Positions 25,096 through 34,288 of a DNA stretch of 64,000 nucleotides are shown one piece after another (within the stretch, counting starts at the first letter, position 1; the number at the start of each line of letters is the position of its first letter). The translations under genes and the position numbers were made by a program. The DNA lies in NCBI GenBank assembly GCA_022827885.1, contig JAJEIP010000137.1, positions 1 through 64,000 on the forward strand. Reading direction: 5' to 3'. The notes below the pieces were generated by a model, which saw only the letters and a list, made by a program, of their open reading frames with translations, was not told the DNA's origin and made no database searches. This stretch comes from Candidatus Poribacteria bacterium. GTDB taxonomy: Bacteria > Poribacteria > WGA-4E > WGA-3G.

Positions 25096-26961
25096 ATGGA
25101 AAGAGAAGACGATGTTCAACTCATTTACAATATTTTATCCGGCGACGACGAGGCATTCAGCACCTTAGTCCAAAAATACCAACAGAGTGTCCACGCGTTC
25201 GTGTGGCGGAAAATCGGCGATTTTCACCACGCTGAAGAGATTACGCAGGACACCTTCCTACAAGTCTACAAGAAACTTCCGACACTCAAGGATCCCCATC
25301 AATTTGCTGGATGGTTGTATGTTATCGCAAACCGGCTTTGCATCGATTGGATGCGGAAGAAAAAACTTACGGTGCAATCGCTGGAAAACACACCTACGGC
25401 AGAAATCGAGAAATCCGCTTACACACGTTACCTGTCGGAACAACGGCAGATGGCGACCTCTGAGCGTCGCCGTGAGACCGTCAAAAAACTTTTGGCAAGA
25501 CTGCCAGAGAGTGAACGCACCGTCGTGACACTCTACTATCTCGGTGAAATGAAGGTCAAAGAGATGAGTAAGTTTTTAGGCATCTCTGTAAGCACGATTA
25601 ACACGCGTCTGCATCGGGCGCGAAAGCGTTTACAGGAATCTGAAACGTTTTTGACATCTACTGCAGGAGAGAATTCCGAAATGCACAAGCGGAACATAGA
25701 ACTTTGCACACAAAATTTGATTGCAATCGGCAAAGCAATTCAGACCTACCAGAAGGAACACGGAGATTTTCCTGAATGGCTCTCAGATCTTCATCCGAAA
25801 TACGTGCCAGATGCATCGGTCTTTATCTGTCCCGCCGATCACGAAGATGGGAAGGCAGGTTTTCTTCCAAACACAGATTTGGTTGCAATCAGCAAGATAA
25901 TTGGAAGGATAGGTTTTCTCCAGGACATAGATCCGAGAATGCCAGTGAGTTACGGGTATGCGCTTGCTCCGGAATATCGAGATAAGAAAAATGAACAACG
26001 TTTGGTGTTCGGTGATGTCATACCACTTGTCCGTTGCTGGCATCACATGAATGAAGATTCTGGGGTTTTGAACTTAAGCTTTGCTTCTCAGATTTATAGG
26101 TCTTCCAAGATTTGGGAACACACGCCGGAGGATATGTACGGTAGCCACGCAGCGGCACTCACTGCTATTAAAGAAATACTTGCGCGCTCCCCTGATGATA
26201 AGCGTTACCCTGATGGTCAGCGTTTCTTTGATCTCTATCCGCAGCTTGTCAGACTCCACACCCTATTAGGAAACGAACAATCAGCGGCTGCCCTTATTGA
26301 ACGTCTCAAGTCGGGAATGATACAGGACCTTCAAGGGTATCAGACGCTGTTCGATATACTCAAGACGGTGGAGCGATACGAGGATCTGCTTGTGTTTTTT
26401 CAGGGAGCTGCGCAGCAGTTTCCAGACAATAAATTCATTTTATGGAAACTTGCCGACATTCATAGGAGGTTAGGCAATACTGAACTCGCTGAAGTGTATG
26501 AGCGTAAGTCTAATCCGAGATACGAATGGGTTGGAAAACCTGCCCCTGACTTTTCTGTGATCGCCCTTGATGGAAATCCGATTTCGCTTCGGGAGTATCG
26601 TGGGAAAGTTGTCTTGCTTCACTTTTGGAAGGTCTGGAGGGATTTTGGCACCGCGGAAACGTCAGATATCAAGAAAGTTTACGATACTTACAAAGAGACA
26701 GGATTCGATATTATTGGGATCTGCCTTGATAGTGAAGAAGCGATAATGCGTAGTTTGCGTAACTACACTAAAGTAAATGGCATTCAGTGGCGACAAATTT
26801 TCGACGCGGCAGCGGACTCACTTTTGCAACAATATGATATTAGCGGCACTCCTGAAATGTGGCTTCTTGATAGGAACGGCAAGTTAATTACACATGAAGC
26901 GAGAGTGGAGAATTTAGAGATGCTCGTCGCTGAAGCAGTGAAGGCACAATCCCAAGACTAA
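25096..26961 (+). CDS. ECF sigma factor fused to pilin-like, TPR and thioredoxin-fold regions
   Basis: 621 residues from ATG 25096 (AAAGGGA upstream; an extension to 25051 is less likely). Residues 15-85 are sigma region 2 (FSTLVQKYQQSV..., EEITQDTFLQVYKKL, WLYVIANRLCIDWMRKKK); residues 130-180 are region 4 (LPESERTVVTLYYLGEMKV, ISVSTINTRLHRARKRL). Next comes a region (about 190-325) like a DUF1559/pseudopilin C-terminus (AIGKAIQTYQKEHGDFP, PVSYGYAL, LVFGDVIPLVRCWHH), then TPR-like helices (about 340-490) and a redoxin domain (about 500-621: APDFSVIALDGNPISLREYRGKVVLLHFW). The redoxin has no CxxC: WKVWRDFGTAE replaces WATWCxPCRxE. No membrane helix is seen. It lies 38 nt before two ABC permease genes and may sense or control them; this is inference. 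Confidence 0.82.
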   Translation: MEREDDVQLIYNILSGDDEAFSTLVQKYQQSVHAFVWRKIGDFHHAEEITQDTFLQVYKKLPTLKDPHQFAGWLYVIANRLCIDWMRKKKLTVQSLENTPTAEIEKSAYTRYLSEQRQMATSERRRETVKKLLARLPESERTVVTLYYLGEMKVKEMSKFLGISVSTINTRLHRARKRLQESETFLTSTAGENSEMHKRNIELCTQNLIAIGKAIQTYQKEHGDFPEWLSDLHPKYVPDASVFICPADHEDGKAGFLPNTDLVAISKIIGRIGFLQDIDPRMPVSYGYALAPEYRDKKNEQRLVFGDVIPLVRCWHHMNEDSGVLNLSFASQIYRSSKIWEHTPEDMYGSHAAALTAIKEILARSPDDKRYPDGQRFFDLYPQLVRLHTLLGNEQSAAALIERLKSGMIQDLQGYQTLFDILKTVERYEDLLVFFQGAAQQFPDNKFILWKLADIHRRLGNTELAEVYERKSNPRYEWVGKPAPDFSVIALDGNPISLREYRGKVVLLHFWKVWRDFGTAETSDIKKVYDTYKETGFDIIGICLDSEEAIMRSLRNYTKVNGIQWRQIFDAAADSLLQQYDISGTPEMWLLDRNGKLITHEARVENLEMLVAEAVKAQSQD

Positions 26962-26999
26962 ACCGCTTGCTTTTCTCACCATCAACTGGAGACTTTTAG

Positions 27000-28538
27000 A
27001 TGTCCTCCATCTGGATAATCGCCAAAAGAGAGTTCACACAGAACATCCTCTCCCTTCGTCTATTCATCGGGTTAGTCATTTGCCTTGCGCTTTTTGTCGC
27101 CAGCACTTATGTATTGATGGAGGATTACGAGAAGCGACGCAGCGTCCACAATGCCGCAGAGATCGAACACCGGAACGCACTTGAGGCGGTGAAGGTCTAT
27201 TCCCACCTGAGGGTGGATGTAGCAAAACCGCCTGAACCCTTAAGCGTTATCTGCTTAGGGATGGAACGGCAGCTCGGAAACACCGTAAAGGTCTCCTACG
27301 AAGATGTCCCGACAGAGGCGAAAATCCTCGGCGGTGGCAATCCGCTGCTGAACGTCTTTTCCGCCGTTGACGCAGTACGCATGGTGCAGATTGCGTTCAG
27401 CCTGTTTGTGATTTCCATCGCTTACGATGTCATCTGCGGTGAGCGTGAAAGTGGAACACTCGCACTGGTCGCATCAAACCCAGTCTCGAAATACCATATC
27501 CTGATTGGGAAATACCTCGGCGGGATGGTGAGTCTCCTCGTGCCACTCGCGATCGGCTGGATAGCCGCGGCTCTATTGATAAACGTAAACCCGATGATAG
27601 AATTTCACATCGCTGAATGGAGTCGATTCGCAGGACTCTTCGTGGTTTTGGCGTTATATCTTTCCGTCTTTTTCCTGCTTTCAATGCTGGTTTCAGCAAT
27701 CACCCAGCGGTCGGCGCGGGCACTCGTCTGGTTGCTATTCCTCTGGATTGTGATTGTGTTCATTATTCCAAACGGGGCGGTGTATATCGCAAAGCAGGTG
27801 CGACCCATACCTTCTAAATCTGTGGTTAACATAGCGCGCGCGGCACTCAGGACGGCGTTTTGGGAGAAAATTATGGATTACGGCGCAAAGCATCGAAGTA
27901 GTTCGTATTTTGCAACAGGATACGGTGTGGTCAGCGGCAACCTGCCATTCGCTTTCCAAGTCCTGACAGCCTCCAGAGAAGCGATGCTCTGGTATCTCGA
28001 GGGTGCCAGATTTTACATTCCACACCGCATTGAATACGCAGAACAGATAGGGAACCTCCATCAGGGATATTACCGTTCGCTGAAAAGACAGACCGTTTTG
28101 GCTGAAAATCTTTCCAGACTTTCGCCAGCATGGGTTTACTACAACCTCTCTGCGGGTCTGTCCGGCACGGATTTGCGGCGACATGAGCGGTTCATCCAGC
28201 AAGCGCAGGACTACCGAAAGGCACTGATGACATACATGCAGGAACAGGAGGCTTTCTCAAGTATCAGCTGGTTCACGCCGGTCGATCTCAACGATATGCC
28301 TTCACAAGCTGGACTCGTAGCATCAGATGAAGACACGTTTTTCGCAGACATCACACCGAAAAGTTGGGATGACGTGGAACCACTCGACTTAAGCGGCATG
28401 CCTGTCTTTACCAGTGGACCCGTGTGGGGAAACGTTGCCCTCGGCGGTGCTCTCCCGGATTTGGTCTACCTGATTCTTCTGAACATTCTGCTGTTTCTGA
28501 GTACCGGCGCGATGTTCCTGAAAAGCGAGATGAGGTGA
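27000..28538 (+). CDS. ABC-2 type permease (GldF/DUF3526-like), first of a pair
   Basis: 512 residues, start with GGAG 8 nt upstream. One N-terminal membrane helix (FIGLVICLALFVASTYVLM), a soluble periplasmic loop, a group of about five helices beginning at ISIAYDVICGERESGTLALVASNPVSKYHILIGKYLGG (the classic ABC-2 signature G-E-R-E-x-G-T-L), and a last helix (DLVYLILLNILLFLSTGAMFL). It would form the membrane part of an ATP-driven exporter or gliding-type transporter. No ATPase gene is adjacent, so it must come from elsewhere. Stops 4 nt before its paralogue. Confidence 0.85.
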   Translation: MSSIWIIAKREFTQNILSLRLFIGLVICLALFVASTYVLMEDYEKRRSVHNAAEIEHRNALEAVKVYSHLRVDVAKPPEPLSVICLGMERQLGNTVKVSYEDVPTEAKILGGGNPLLNVFSAVDAVRMVQIAFSLFVISIAYDVICGERESGTLALVASNPVSKYHILIGKYLGGMVSLLVPLAIGWIAAALLINVNPMIEFHIAEWSRFAGLFVVLALYLSVFFLLSMLVSAITQRSARALVWLLFLWIVIVFIIPNGAVYIAKQVRPIPSKSVVNIARAALRTAFWEKIMDYGAKHRSSSYFATGYGVVSGNLPFAFQVLTASREAMLWYLEGARFYIPHRIEYAEQIGNLHQGYYRSLKRQTVLAENLSRLSPAWVYYNLSAGLSGTDLRRHERFIQQAQDYRKALMTYMQEQEAFSSISWFTPVDLNDMPSQAGLVASDEDTFFADITPKSWDDVEPLDLSGMPVFTSGPVWGNVALGGALPDLVYLILLNILLFLSTGAMFLKSEMR

Positions 28539-28542
28539 GAAG

Positions 28543-29916
28543 ATGCTACGTGAAATTATCTGGAGAGAACTTTTAGATCATCTACAGAGTCTCCGTTTCG
28601 TCCTGACGTTACTTCTGGTGATCGTCTTGATGTTGACAGCAAGCGTGCTGTATATCGACGACTATCGCCAGCAGGTCGCAGATTACCGTGAAAATGTCAG
28701 CGAAAACCTGGACCTGCTGAAAAAGAAAGCGGAGAAAGACTTACACGAGGTCGTCAGTGATCCACCAAACCTACTGATATATCGTGCGCCGAGTCCATTG
28801 GGATTTATCGCGGAAGGGCACGAAAAAGACCTGCCGAATGCCTTTGGAGTGGATGCGTTTGAACTTATCGGTCCCCAAACGATCCTGCGCAGAAATTACA
28901 CACTCCAGAGATTTGACGCATTGGATTGGGTGTTCACCATCGGCGTTATCCTGAGTTTCGCGGTGTTCGCGATGACTTATGATAGCATCTCAGGTGAGGC
29001 GGAAACAGGCACGCTCCGCCTCTGTCTTTCCAATTCGCTCCCTCGCGCAACGCTGCTTTTCGGCAAATACATCGGCACAATCATTAGTCTCTTGATCCCT
29101 TTGATTATCGGGATTTGCATGAACACACTCGTCATTGCACTTTTCGGGGTTCTGCCTTTTGAACCGACCTATTGGCTACAGATTGGCGGGGTCGTCCTGT
29201 TTTCAGTCCTCTATATTTCCGTTTTCGCGACCCTTGGGCTGTTTATTTCTTGCCTTACGAGAAGTTCATCGGTCAGTCTCGTCCTACTGCTTTTGGTTTG
29301 GGTGTGTTTTGCGGTGTTTGTTCCAAGGACAGGTGGATTGCTCGCAAGTCGATTGGTGGAACTCCCTGATGAGAAAACGATAGCCAGACAGGCAAATGAT
29401 ACGACGCACGAGATTCGTAAGCAATACGGTGAAGGTAGGTTTAGCGCACACTGGTCGCCGGGTGAGCCTTTGACCCGTTCTGCCAGAATCGCCGATGCCC
29501 AGCAAGCGATCTACAATGGATACCGCCAGCAACAACTTCATCAAGTGAAACTGGCACAGAATATATCCCGTATCTCTCCAACGGCAATCTATCAAATCGG
29601 GTGTGAGGCGTTGGTCGGGACCGGCATCAAACATTACGAGCGGTTTTTCAGGAAGGCGATAGAGTATCGACGCAGCCTCCTACAGTTCACCTACGAAGAA
29701 TATCCATTCAACCCCAATATCTTTCTTGAAGATACGGACAGGCAGAAATTGAGGGAGACGCAAATGAGTTCGGACAAGATTCCAAAATTTGTCGACACCC
29801 CCGCTGATTTTCACACCGCGTTTACCGAAGCCAGTTTGGATATTCTACTGCTGTTTCTATTCAACCTCGTTTTCTTTATGGGAGCGTCTTTATCTTTCAC
29901 GCGCTATGATGTGTAA
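28543..29916 (+). CDS. ABC-2 type permease, second of a pair
   Basis: 457 residues with the same layout as the preceding gene: N-terminal helix (FVLTLLLVIVLMLTASVLY), an extracytoplasmic loop, a five-helix block with MTYDSISGEAETGTLRLCLSNSLPRATLLFGKYIG, and a C-terminal helix (DILLLFLFNLVFFMGASLSF). The E-x-G-T-L motif is conserved. Probably forms a heterodimer with its neighbour in one transporter. Confidence 0.85.
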   Translation: MLREIIWRELLDHLQSLRFVLTLLLVIVLMLTASVLYIDDYRQQVADYRENVSENLDLLKKKAEKDLHEVVSDPPNLLIYRAPSPLGFIAEGHEKDLPNAFGVDAFELIGPQTILRRNYTLQRFDALDWVFTIGVILSFAVFAMTYDSISGEAETGTLRLCLSNSLPRATLLFGKYIGTIISLLIPLIIGICMNTLVIALFGVLPFEPTYWLQIGGVVLFSVLYISVFATLGLFISCLTRSSSVSLVLLLLVWVCFAVFVPRTGGLLASRLVELPDEKTIARQANDTTHEIRKQYGEGRFSAHWSPGEPLTRSARIADAQQAIYNGYRQQQLHQVKLAQNISRISPTAIYQIGCEALVGTGIKHYERFFRKAIEYRRSLLQFTYEEYPFNPNIFLEDTDRQKLRETQMSSDKIPKFVDTPADFHTAFTEASLDILLLFLFNLVFFMGASLSFTRYDV

Positions 29917-30007
29917 GTCCTTTGAACTTCCACCGCCAGCACTGCAAGCGGAGGGGACACAAATGTTTACAACGGCACAACGCCAGCGTATTTAACGCCG
30001 CTCCTTT

Positions 30008-31078
30008 TCACTGGACCAGGTAGTTCTCGTTGATATAGCGCGTAATCAACTCGATCTCTTCTTCTTCAAGGTAAAGCCCAATCTCTATCATCCGTGTTAT
30101 GAGTTCGAGGGTCTCCTCTTCAGAGTAAGGTGGATAGTCTTCAATATCGGTGATCGGATGGCATTGAGAGCATCTGTCCTCGAAGAGGGCTTGCGCTTCT
30201 ACTGCGTCGTAGGTGTCGGTTTCCGCTGTATCTGTTTCAACTTCTATATCCATTTCCATAGTAAAGGTTGCAATTTGGGCAGCCGCCTTCGCTTCATCTG
30301 CACGCATCTGTTCTTGCCGTTGTTGCCGAGCCGAAGTTTGAATATCGGGTGTAATCGCGATGAGATACGCCGAGACCGTCCATTCCTCTTCTGTGTGAAT
30401 GGGTTCACCGATCATCGGCTTTATCGCCATGCGATTGACGAGACGGACCCAGTCAGTCGGAATACGGGGTTTTGCGAGAATGGTGCGTAAATCGTGGCAG
30501 ACAACACATTTACGCTGTAACACATGCTGCCCCTCCCGCAATTTCCGTTTTGATGCGAGTTGGTCGAGCGGTGCTTCGGCTGGCAATCCGGCGGTTTCAA
30601 GCAACTTACGGGTTCGCGCGATACCCTCATCACTGAATGCCATTGTTTGTGTTCGCAATACTGCTTCTCGGAATGTGAAGGGCACTGACAATCCGATCAA
30701 TAGATAAGTGCAAATCAGCAGGGTCGTCCCGATATACGGCATGGATTCCTCAAAGTGCCGGAAAAATCGGAGGATGGCGATCTTGACGAGGATTAACACG
30801 CCGATGGTGATACCGAGCATCAGGTGCGCGACGGTTCGAGGTGGTAGTTCGACTTGGTAGTTCCACAAACGCGGCACCATGTGCCACATCATGAAGACAT
30901 AAAGGATCGCATACGCATAGCCGATGAGCCGGTGAAGTAGCATCAAGGACGGGGGCGCGGCACTCGTATGCGTCTCTTTGTCGAATGGGTAACCCCATAA
31001 CTTAAACATTAAAAAGACGGAGACGTTCGCGAGTCCGAGAAAAATGAGACCCAAGATTGCACTCATTGAAGTAGACAT
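30008..31078 (-). CDS. membrane dihaem c-type cytochrome
   Basis: 356 residues; AAGGAATAGC upstream of ATG at 31078. Four transmembrane helices in the first 160 residues, with histidines in LLHRLIGYAY, FMMWHMVPRL and TVAHLMLG that could bind b-type haem. A soluble part then carries two covalent haem motifs: KCVVCHDL (about 215) and RCSQCHPI (about 310), each with a nearby Met as possible second ligand. A variable acidic linker (MEMDIEVETDTAETDTYDAVE) separates them. It looks like a membrane-anchored electron carrier; the partner is unknown. The PhyH pair follows 16 nt upstream on the same strand. Confidence 0.8.
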   Translation of the reverse strand: MSTSMSAILGLIFLGLANVSVFLMFKLWGYPFDKETHTSAAPPSLMLLHRLIGYAYAILYVFMMWHMVPRLWNYQVELPPRTVAHLMLGITIGVLILVKIAILRFFRHFEESMPYIGTTLLICTYLLIGLSVPFTFREAVLRTQTMAFSDEGIARTRKLLETAGLPAEAPLDQLASKRKLREGQHVLQRKCVVCHDLRTILAKPRIPTDWVRLVNRMAIKPMIGEPIHTEEEWTVSAYLIAITPDIQTSARQQRQEQMRADEAKAAAQIATFTMEMDIEVETDTAETDTYDAVEAQALFEDRCSQCHPITDIEDYPPYSEEETLELITRMIEIGLYLEEEEIELITRYINENYLVQ

Positions 31079-31093
31079 ATCAGCTATTCCTTC

Positions 31094-31894
31094 TTACGTT
31101 TCTAATACAGGACGATTTAATCGCGAATGATAAGGAGGTTCCATAACAGCGCGCTGGCGTTCATTCGCCCATTCCGGTATTTCATAGGCAGGCACATACG
31201 CCATATTACCGGCTGTGTAGCGCGTCAGAATTGAGCGTCGCGGATGTTCAGCAGTCCACGGGAGTGTTCCGTGTGTCACCGCCTCCGTGAAGATTGCTAC
31301 ATCGCCGGCATTGCAGACGAGTTGTCGGATGTGTTCTTGGTGTTCTTGGTAGAGCCGCATATTTTTCGGGCACGGATAGTTGCTCTTATGGCTTCCCGGT
31401 ATGACGATTAATCCACCTGCTCCGGGTGGCACGTCCGTCAATTGGAAGGTGACGACAGTCAAGCCGTTGTGCATGCGTCCATCACGGAAAATATAATATT
31501 GGTTCGGATCAAAACCGGGACCGGAAGATCCATGAAAAATAAAGCCTTCTGCCCCTTTGTCCATTGAGAGCAAAAACATCTGATGATCCATCCGGAAGCC
31601 TCTTCCGAGTATCTCGTTAAGATACGGGACGAGTGTCGGATGCGCCAGCATGTGTCGGAACGGATTGCACCACGGTTCCTCCCAATTGAGCATACCGCTG
31701 AGTTCGCCTCTGCCCTGTTCGCCTTTCAGTTCTGGGGAGCCGCCATCAAGCGTCTGGTCACGTGGACGGATGCGGGCTTGGTCGCTGTGTTTGTCAATCG
31801 CTTCGTTGGCGAGGGTTACCTCTTCGGGTGTTAGCACGTTCTTAATAACAAGGTAGCCGTTCAGATCGAATAGATATTTCTCATCAGCATTCAT
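31094..31894 (-). CDS. PhyH-family protein, tandem copy 1, FxD in place of HxD
   Basis: 266 residues, about 95% identical to the next gene. The opening YLFDLNGYLVIKNVLTPEEV is typical PhyH. PPGAGGLIVIPGSHKSNYPCP and EAVTHGTLPWTAEHPRRSILTRYT give the usual distal His and Arg. At the place where other PhyH proteins here have H-x-D, this one reads I-F-R-D-G, so the first iron ligand seems replaced by Phe; a His in FHGSSGPGF may take over, or the protein may not be an oxygenase. A leader repeat provides the Shine-Dalgarno. Confidence 0.78.
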   Translation of the reverse strand: MNADEKYLFDLNGYLVIKNVLTPEEVTLANEAIDKHSDQARIRPRDQTLDGGSPELKGEQGRGELSGMLNWEEPWCNPFRHMLAHPTLVPYLNEILGRGFRMDHQMFLLSMDKGAEGFIFHGSSGPGFDPNQYYIFRDGRMHNGLTVVTFQLTDVPPGAGGLIVIPGSHKSNYPCPKNMRLYQEHQEHIRQLVCNAGDVAIFTEAVTHGTLPWTAEHPRRSILTRYTAGNMAYVPAYEIPEWANERQRAVMEPPYHSRLNRPVLET

Positions 31895-31916
31895 TTTTTT
31901 ACTTTTCCTTGCGGTT
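31895..31916 (-). repeat. leader repeat before an ATG
   Basis: Minus-strand AACCGCAAGGAAAAGTAAAA directly abuts the start codon at 31894 and contains AAGGA. Confidence 0.7.
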
Positions 31917-31952
31917 AAACGCAGTCCAGGATCCCATACATTAAAAACCTTC

Positions 31953-32753
31953 CTACACTTCCAAGGTGGGGCGATTTAATCGCGAATGATAGGGAGGCTC
32001 CATGACAGCACGCTGTCGTTCATTTGCCCATTCCGGTATTTCATAGGCAGGCACATACGCCATGTTGCCTGCGGTATAACGGGTTAAAATGGAGCGGCGC
32101 GGATGGTCGGCTGTCCACCGGAGTGTTCCGTGTGTCACCGCCTCCGTGAAGATTGCCACATCGCCAGCATTGCAGACGAGTTGTCGGATGTGTTCTTGGT
32201 GTTCTTGGTAGAGCCGCATATTTTTCGGACACGGATAGTTGCTCTTATGGCTTCCGGGTATAACGATTAATCCTCCCGCTCCGGGCGGCACGTCTGTCAA
32301 TTGGAAGGTGACGACAGTCAAGCCGTTGTGCATGCGTCCATCACGGAAAATATAGTATTGGTTCGGATCGAAGCCAGGACCGGAGGAGCCGTGGAACGTA
32401 TGTCCCTCTGCACCCTTGTCCATTGAAAGCAGGAACATCTGATGATCCATGCGGAAGCCCCTTCCGAGTATCTCGTTAAGATACGGGACGAGTGTCGGGT
32501 GTGCGAGCATGTGTCGGAACGGATTGCACCACGGTTCTTCCCATCCAAGCATGCCGCCGAGTTCGCCTCTGCCCTGCTCCCCTTTTAATTCTGGGGAGCC
32601 GCCATCGAGTGCTTGTTCGCGTGGACGGATGCGTCCTTGCTCGCTATGTCTATCGATTGCTTCGTTGGCGAGGGCTACCTCTTCAGGCGTTAACACATTC
32701 TTGACAACGAGGTAACCGTTCAGATCGAATAGATATTTCTCATCAGCATTCAT
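31953..32753 (-). CDS. PhyH-family protein, tandem copy 2, FxD in place of HxD
   Basis: 266 residues; the duplicate of the preceding feature with scattered changes (for example HTFHGSSGPGF for FIFHGSSGPGF and WEEPWCNPFRHML conserved). The same F-R-D substitution is present, so the change predates the duplication and is not a recent error. Each copy has its own leader repeat, so the duplication probably included the leader. The two may be co-transcribed with the cytochrome. Confidence 0.78.
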   Translation of the reverse strand: MNADEKYLFDLNGYLVVKNVLTPEEVALANEAIDRHSEQGRIRPREQALDGGSPELKGEQGRGELGGMLGWEEPWCNPFRHMLAHPTLVPYLNEILGRGFRMDHQMFLLSMDKGAEGHTFHGSSGPGFDPNQYYIFRDGRMHNGLTVVTFQLTDVPPGAGGLIVIPGSHKSNYPCPKNMRLYQEHQEHIRQLVCNAGDVAIFTEAVTHGTLRWTADHPRRSILTRYTAGNMAYVPAYEIPEWANERQRAVMEPPYHSRLNRPTLEV

Positions 32754-32812
32754 GTTTTTAATTTTCCTTGCGGTTAAGCAGCGTGAGTGTTTTTGCTTGG
32801 GCGTTTCCCCTA
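32754..32812. repeat. leader repeat plus family D word
   Basis: Minus-strand AACCGCAAGGAAAATTAAAA lies at 32754-32775 before the ATG at 32753; a family D word (TTTTTGCTTGGGCGTTTCCCC) is at 32790-32810. Family D also occurs at 37171-37192, 54827-54845 and inverted near 48160. Confidence 0.6.
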
Positions 32813-32834
32813 GGACGTTGACGCGCCTTTCTCA

Positions 32835-33962
32835 TTATACCGCGTAGGCAACAGAACCGTCTTCACGCAAAAGTGTCGTGCCGGTATTCATCGGTTGATA
32901 AGGGTTCTCCTCGATTAAACTGTCGTCAAGTTCGATACCCAAGCCCGGCGCTTCAGGGATTGGAATGTATCCGCCTTCCCGCTGATACGCCACTTTATAA
33001 ACGGCGAAATCTTCGGATTCATCGCCTTTCGTATACTCCTGTGTGATGAAGTTCGGGATGCTCGTGTCTAAGTGAAGTGATGCAGCGGTGATAAGCGGTC
33101 CGAGGAAGTTATGTGTGACGACCGCACTGTGATACGCTTCCGCAAGTGCCGCGATTTTCTTGCAATGTGTTATACCGCCTGCCAAACCGAGATCCGGACG
33201 GACGTATTGCGGTCCGCCTGCCTCCAAGAGTTCACGGAATTCCCAGATACTGACATTGCGTTCGCCGACAGCGAGTGGCGTTGTCATCCGTTTTGCTAAT
33301 TCCGCTTGCGTTGAAATCGTATCTATCTGGATCGGGTCTTCGATGAAATAGAGGTTGAAGGGCGCCAGTGCCGATTCTAAGACGATGCTGTTCATCGGAG
33401 TCAGTTTCCGGTGCACTTCAACAATCAGATCGAGATCCGGTCCCCCGCCTTCACGTGCAGCAGCGACAATGTCACGGGCGGTCTTGACGAGCCGATCGAC
33501 GGTCATATCTTGAAAACCACCGACCACTGGGTCAAATTTGAGTGCCGTGAAACCTTCTTCGACAGCCGCTTTCGCTGCGTCATACATCGTTTCGGGTGTG
33601 CTGCCGCCACCGAGAAGGTGTAATCGGATTTTATCACGGCAGTTGCCGCCTAACAGTTCCCAGATCGGGACCCCGAAATGTTTGCCCTTGATGTCCCACA
33701 AGGCGATGTCCACCGCACTAATAGCACCGCTCAACGCGGTCCCACGAAACGGTCCCATGCGGTAGAGGTATTGCCAATGATGTTCAATCCGCAGCGGGTT
33801 CTGCCCGATGAGGTGTTTCTTAAACGTGTTGATAATGCTATCAACGGCTTCTGGATACCCCCAACACGCTGTCTGTCCCACACCGCTGATGCCCGTATCT
33901 GTATGGATCCGGATCACATAGCCGTTCCTGATAAAAAACGACTCAACCTTATCAATCTTCAT
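32835..33962 (-). CDS. mandelate racemase/enolase-superfamily sugar-acid dehydratase
   Basis: 375 residues; start 33962 chosen because AGGAGGGCTAC lies just before it. The N-terminal capping domain (KIDKVESFFIRNGYVIRI) is followed by the barrel with metal ligands in LIVEVHRKL, YFIEDPI and AVGERN, and a His in VTHNFLGPL. This combination fits the acid-sugar dehydratase branch (galactonate/mannonate dehydratase-like) more than racemases. It would remove water from a sugar acid, giving a 2-keto-3-deoxy acid, in the cytoplasm. Neighbouring PhyH and Gfo/Idh genes suggest a sugar-acid or osmolyte pathway. Confidence 0.85.
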   Translation of the reverse strand: MKIDKVESFFIRNGYVIRIHTDTGISGVGQTACWGYPEAVDSIINTFKKHLIGQNPLRIEHHWQYLYRMGPFRGTALSGAISAVDIALWDIKGKHFGVPIWELLGGNCRDKIRLHLLGGGSTPETMYDAAKAAVEEGFTALKFDPVVGGFQDMTVDRLVKTARDIVAAAREGGGPDLDLIVEVHRKLTPMNSIVLESALAPFNLYFIEDPIQIDTISTQAELAKRMTTPLAVGERNVSIWEFRELLEAGGPQYVRPDLGLAGGITHCKKIAALAEAYHSAVVTHNFLGPLITAASLHLDTSIPNFITQEYTKGDESEDFAVYKVAYQREGGYIPIPEAPGLGIELDDSLIEENPYQPMNTGTTLLREDGSVAYAV

Positions 33963-34048
33963 GTAGCCCTCCTGAATTGGCTTTTGTGTTACTGTGTTGC
34001 ATTGTATCACGAGCCTATGAATTTAACAATAAAGAAAACATGATGGCA

Positions 34049-34168
34049 CAGAGCCATTCAATTGTCACAAATCTCTCTTGTGGGAGGGGTTTGTAACCCC
34101 GATTTGTGCCGAAAGTCACATATCTATTCTCGATAAGGCATTCAGAAACCGAAAACTGAATGGCTCTG
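34049..34168. mobile_element. 120-bp MITE with terminal inverted repeats and 10-bp target duplication
   Basis: Terminal repeats CAGAGCCATTCAATT and AACTGAATGGCTCTG (one mismatch when inverted) bound the element. The 10-bp word CATGATGGCA stands directly outside both ends (34039-34048 and 34169-34178), as expected for a target duplication. A family A hairpin lies inside (34080-34102). Confidence 0.75.
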
Positions 34169-34207
34169 CATGATGGCAAAATGCTTTTGAACTTCCAAAT
34201 CAAACAT

Positions 34208-34236
34208 TGACACAAATTTGTGCGCATGCTAATATA
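34208..34236 (+). promoter_or_regulatory. strong sigma-70 promoter
   Basis: TTGACA (34208-34213), 17-nt spacer, TAATAT (34231-34236). Start codon at 34289. Confidence 0.65.
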
Positions 34237-34288
34237 GTAGCAAATTTCGGAAACCGGCAAACTGCACGCTTCAACGAGGAGGCACGTT

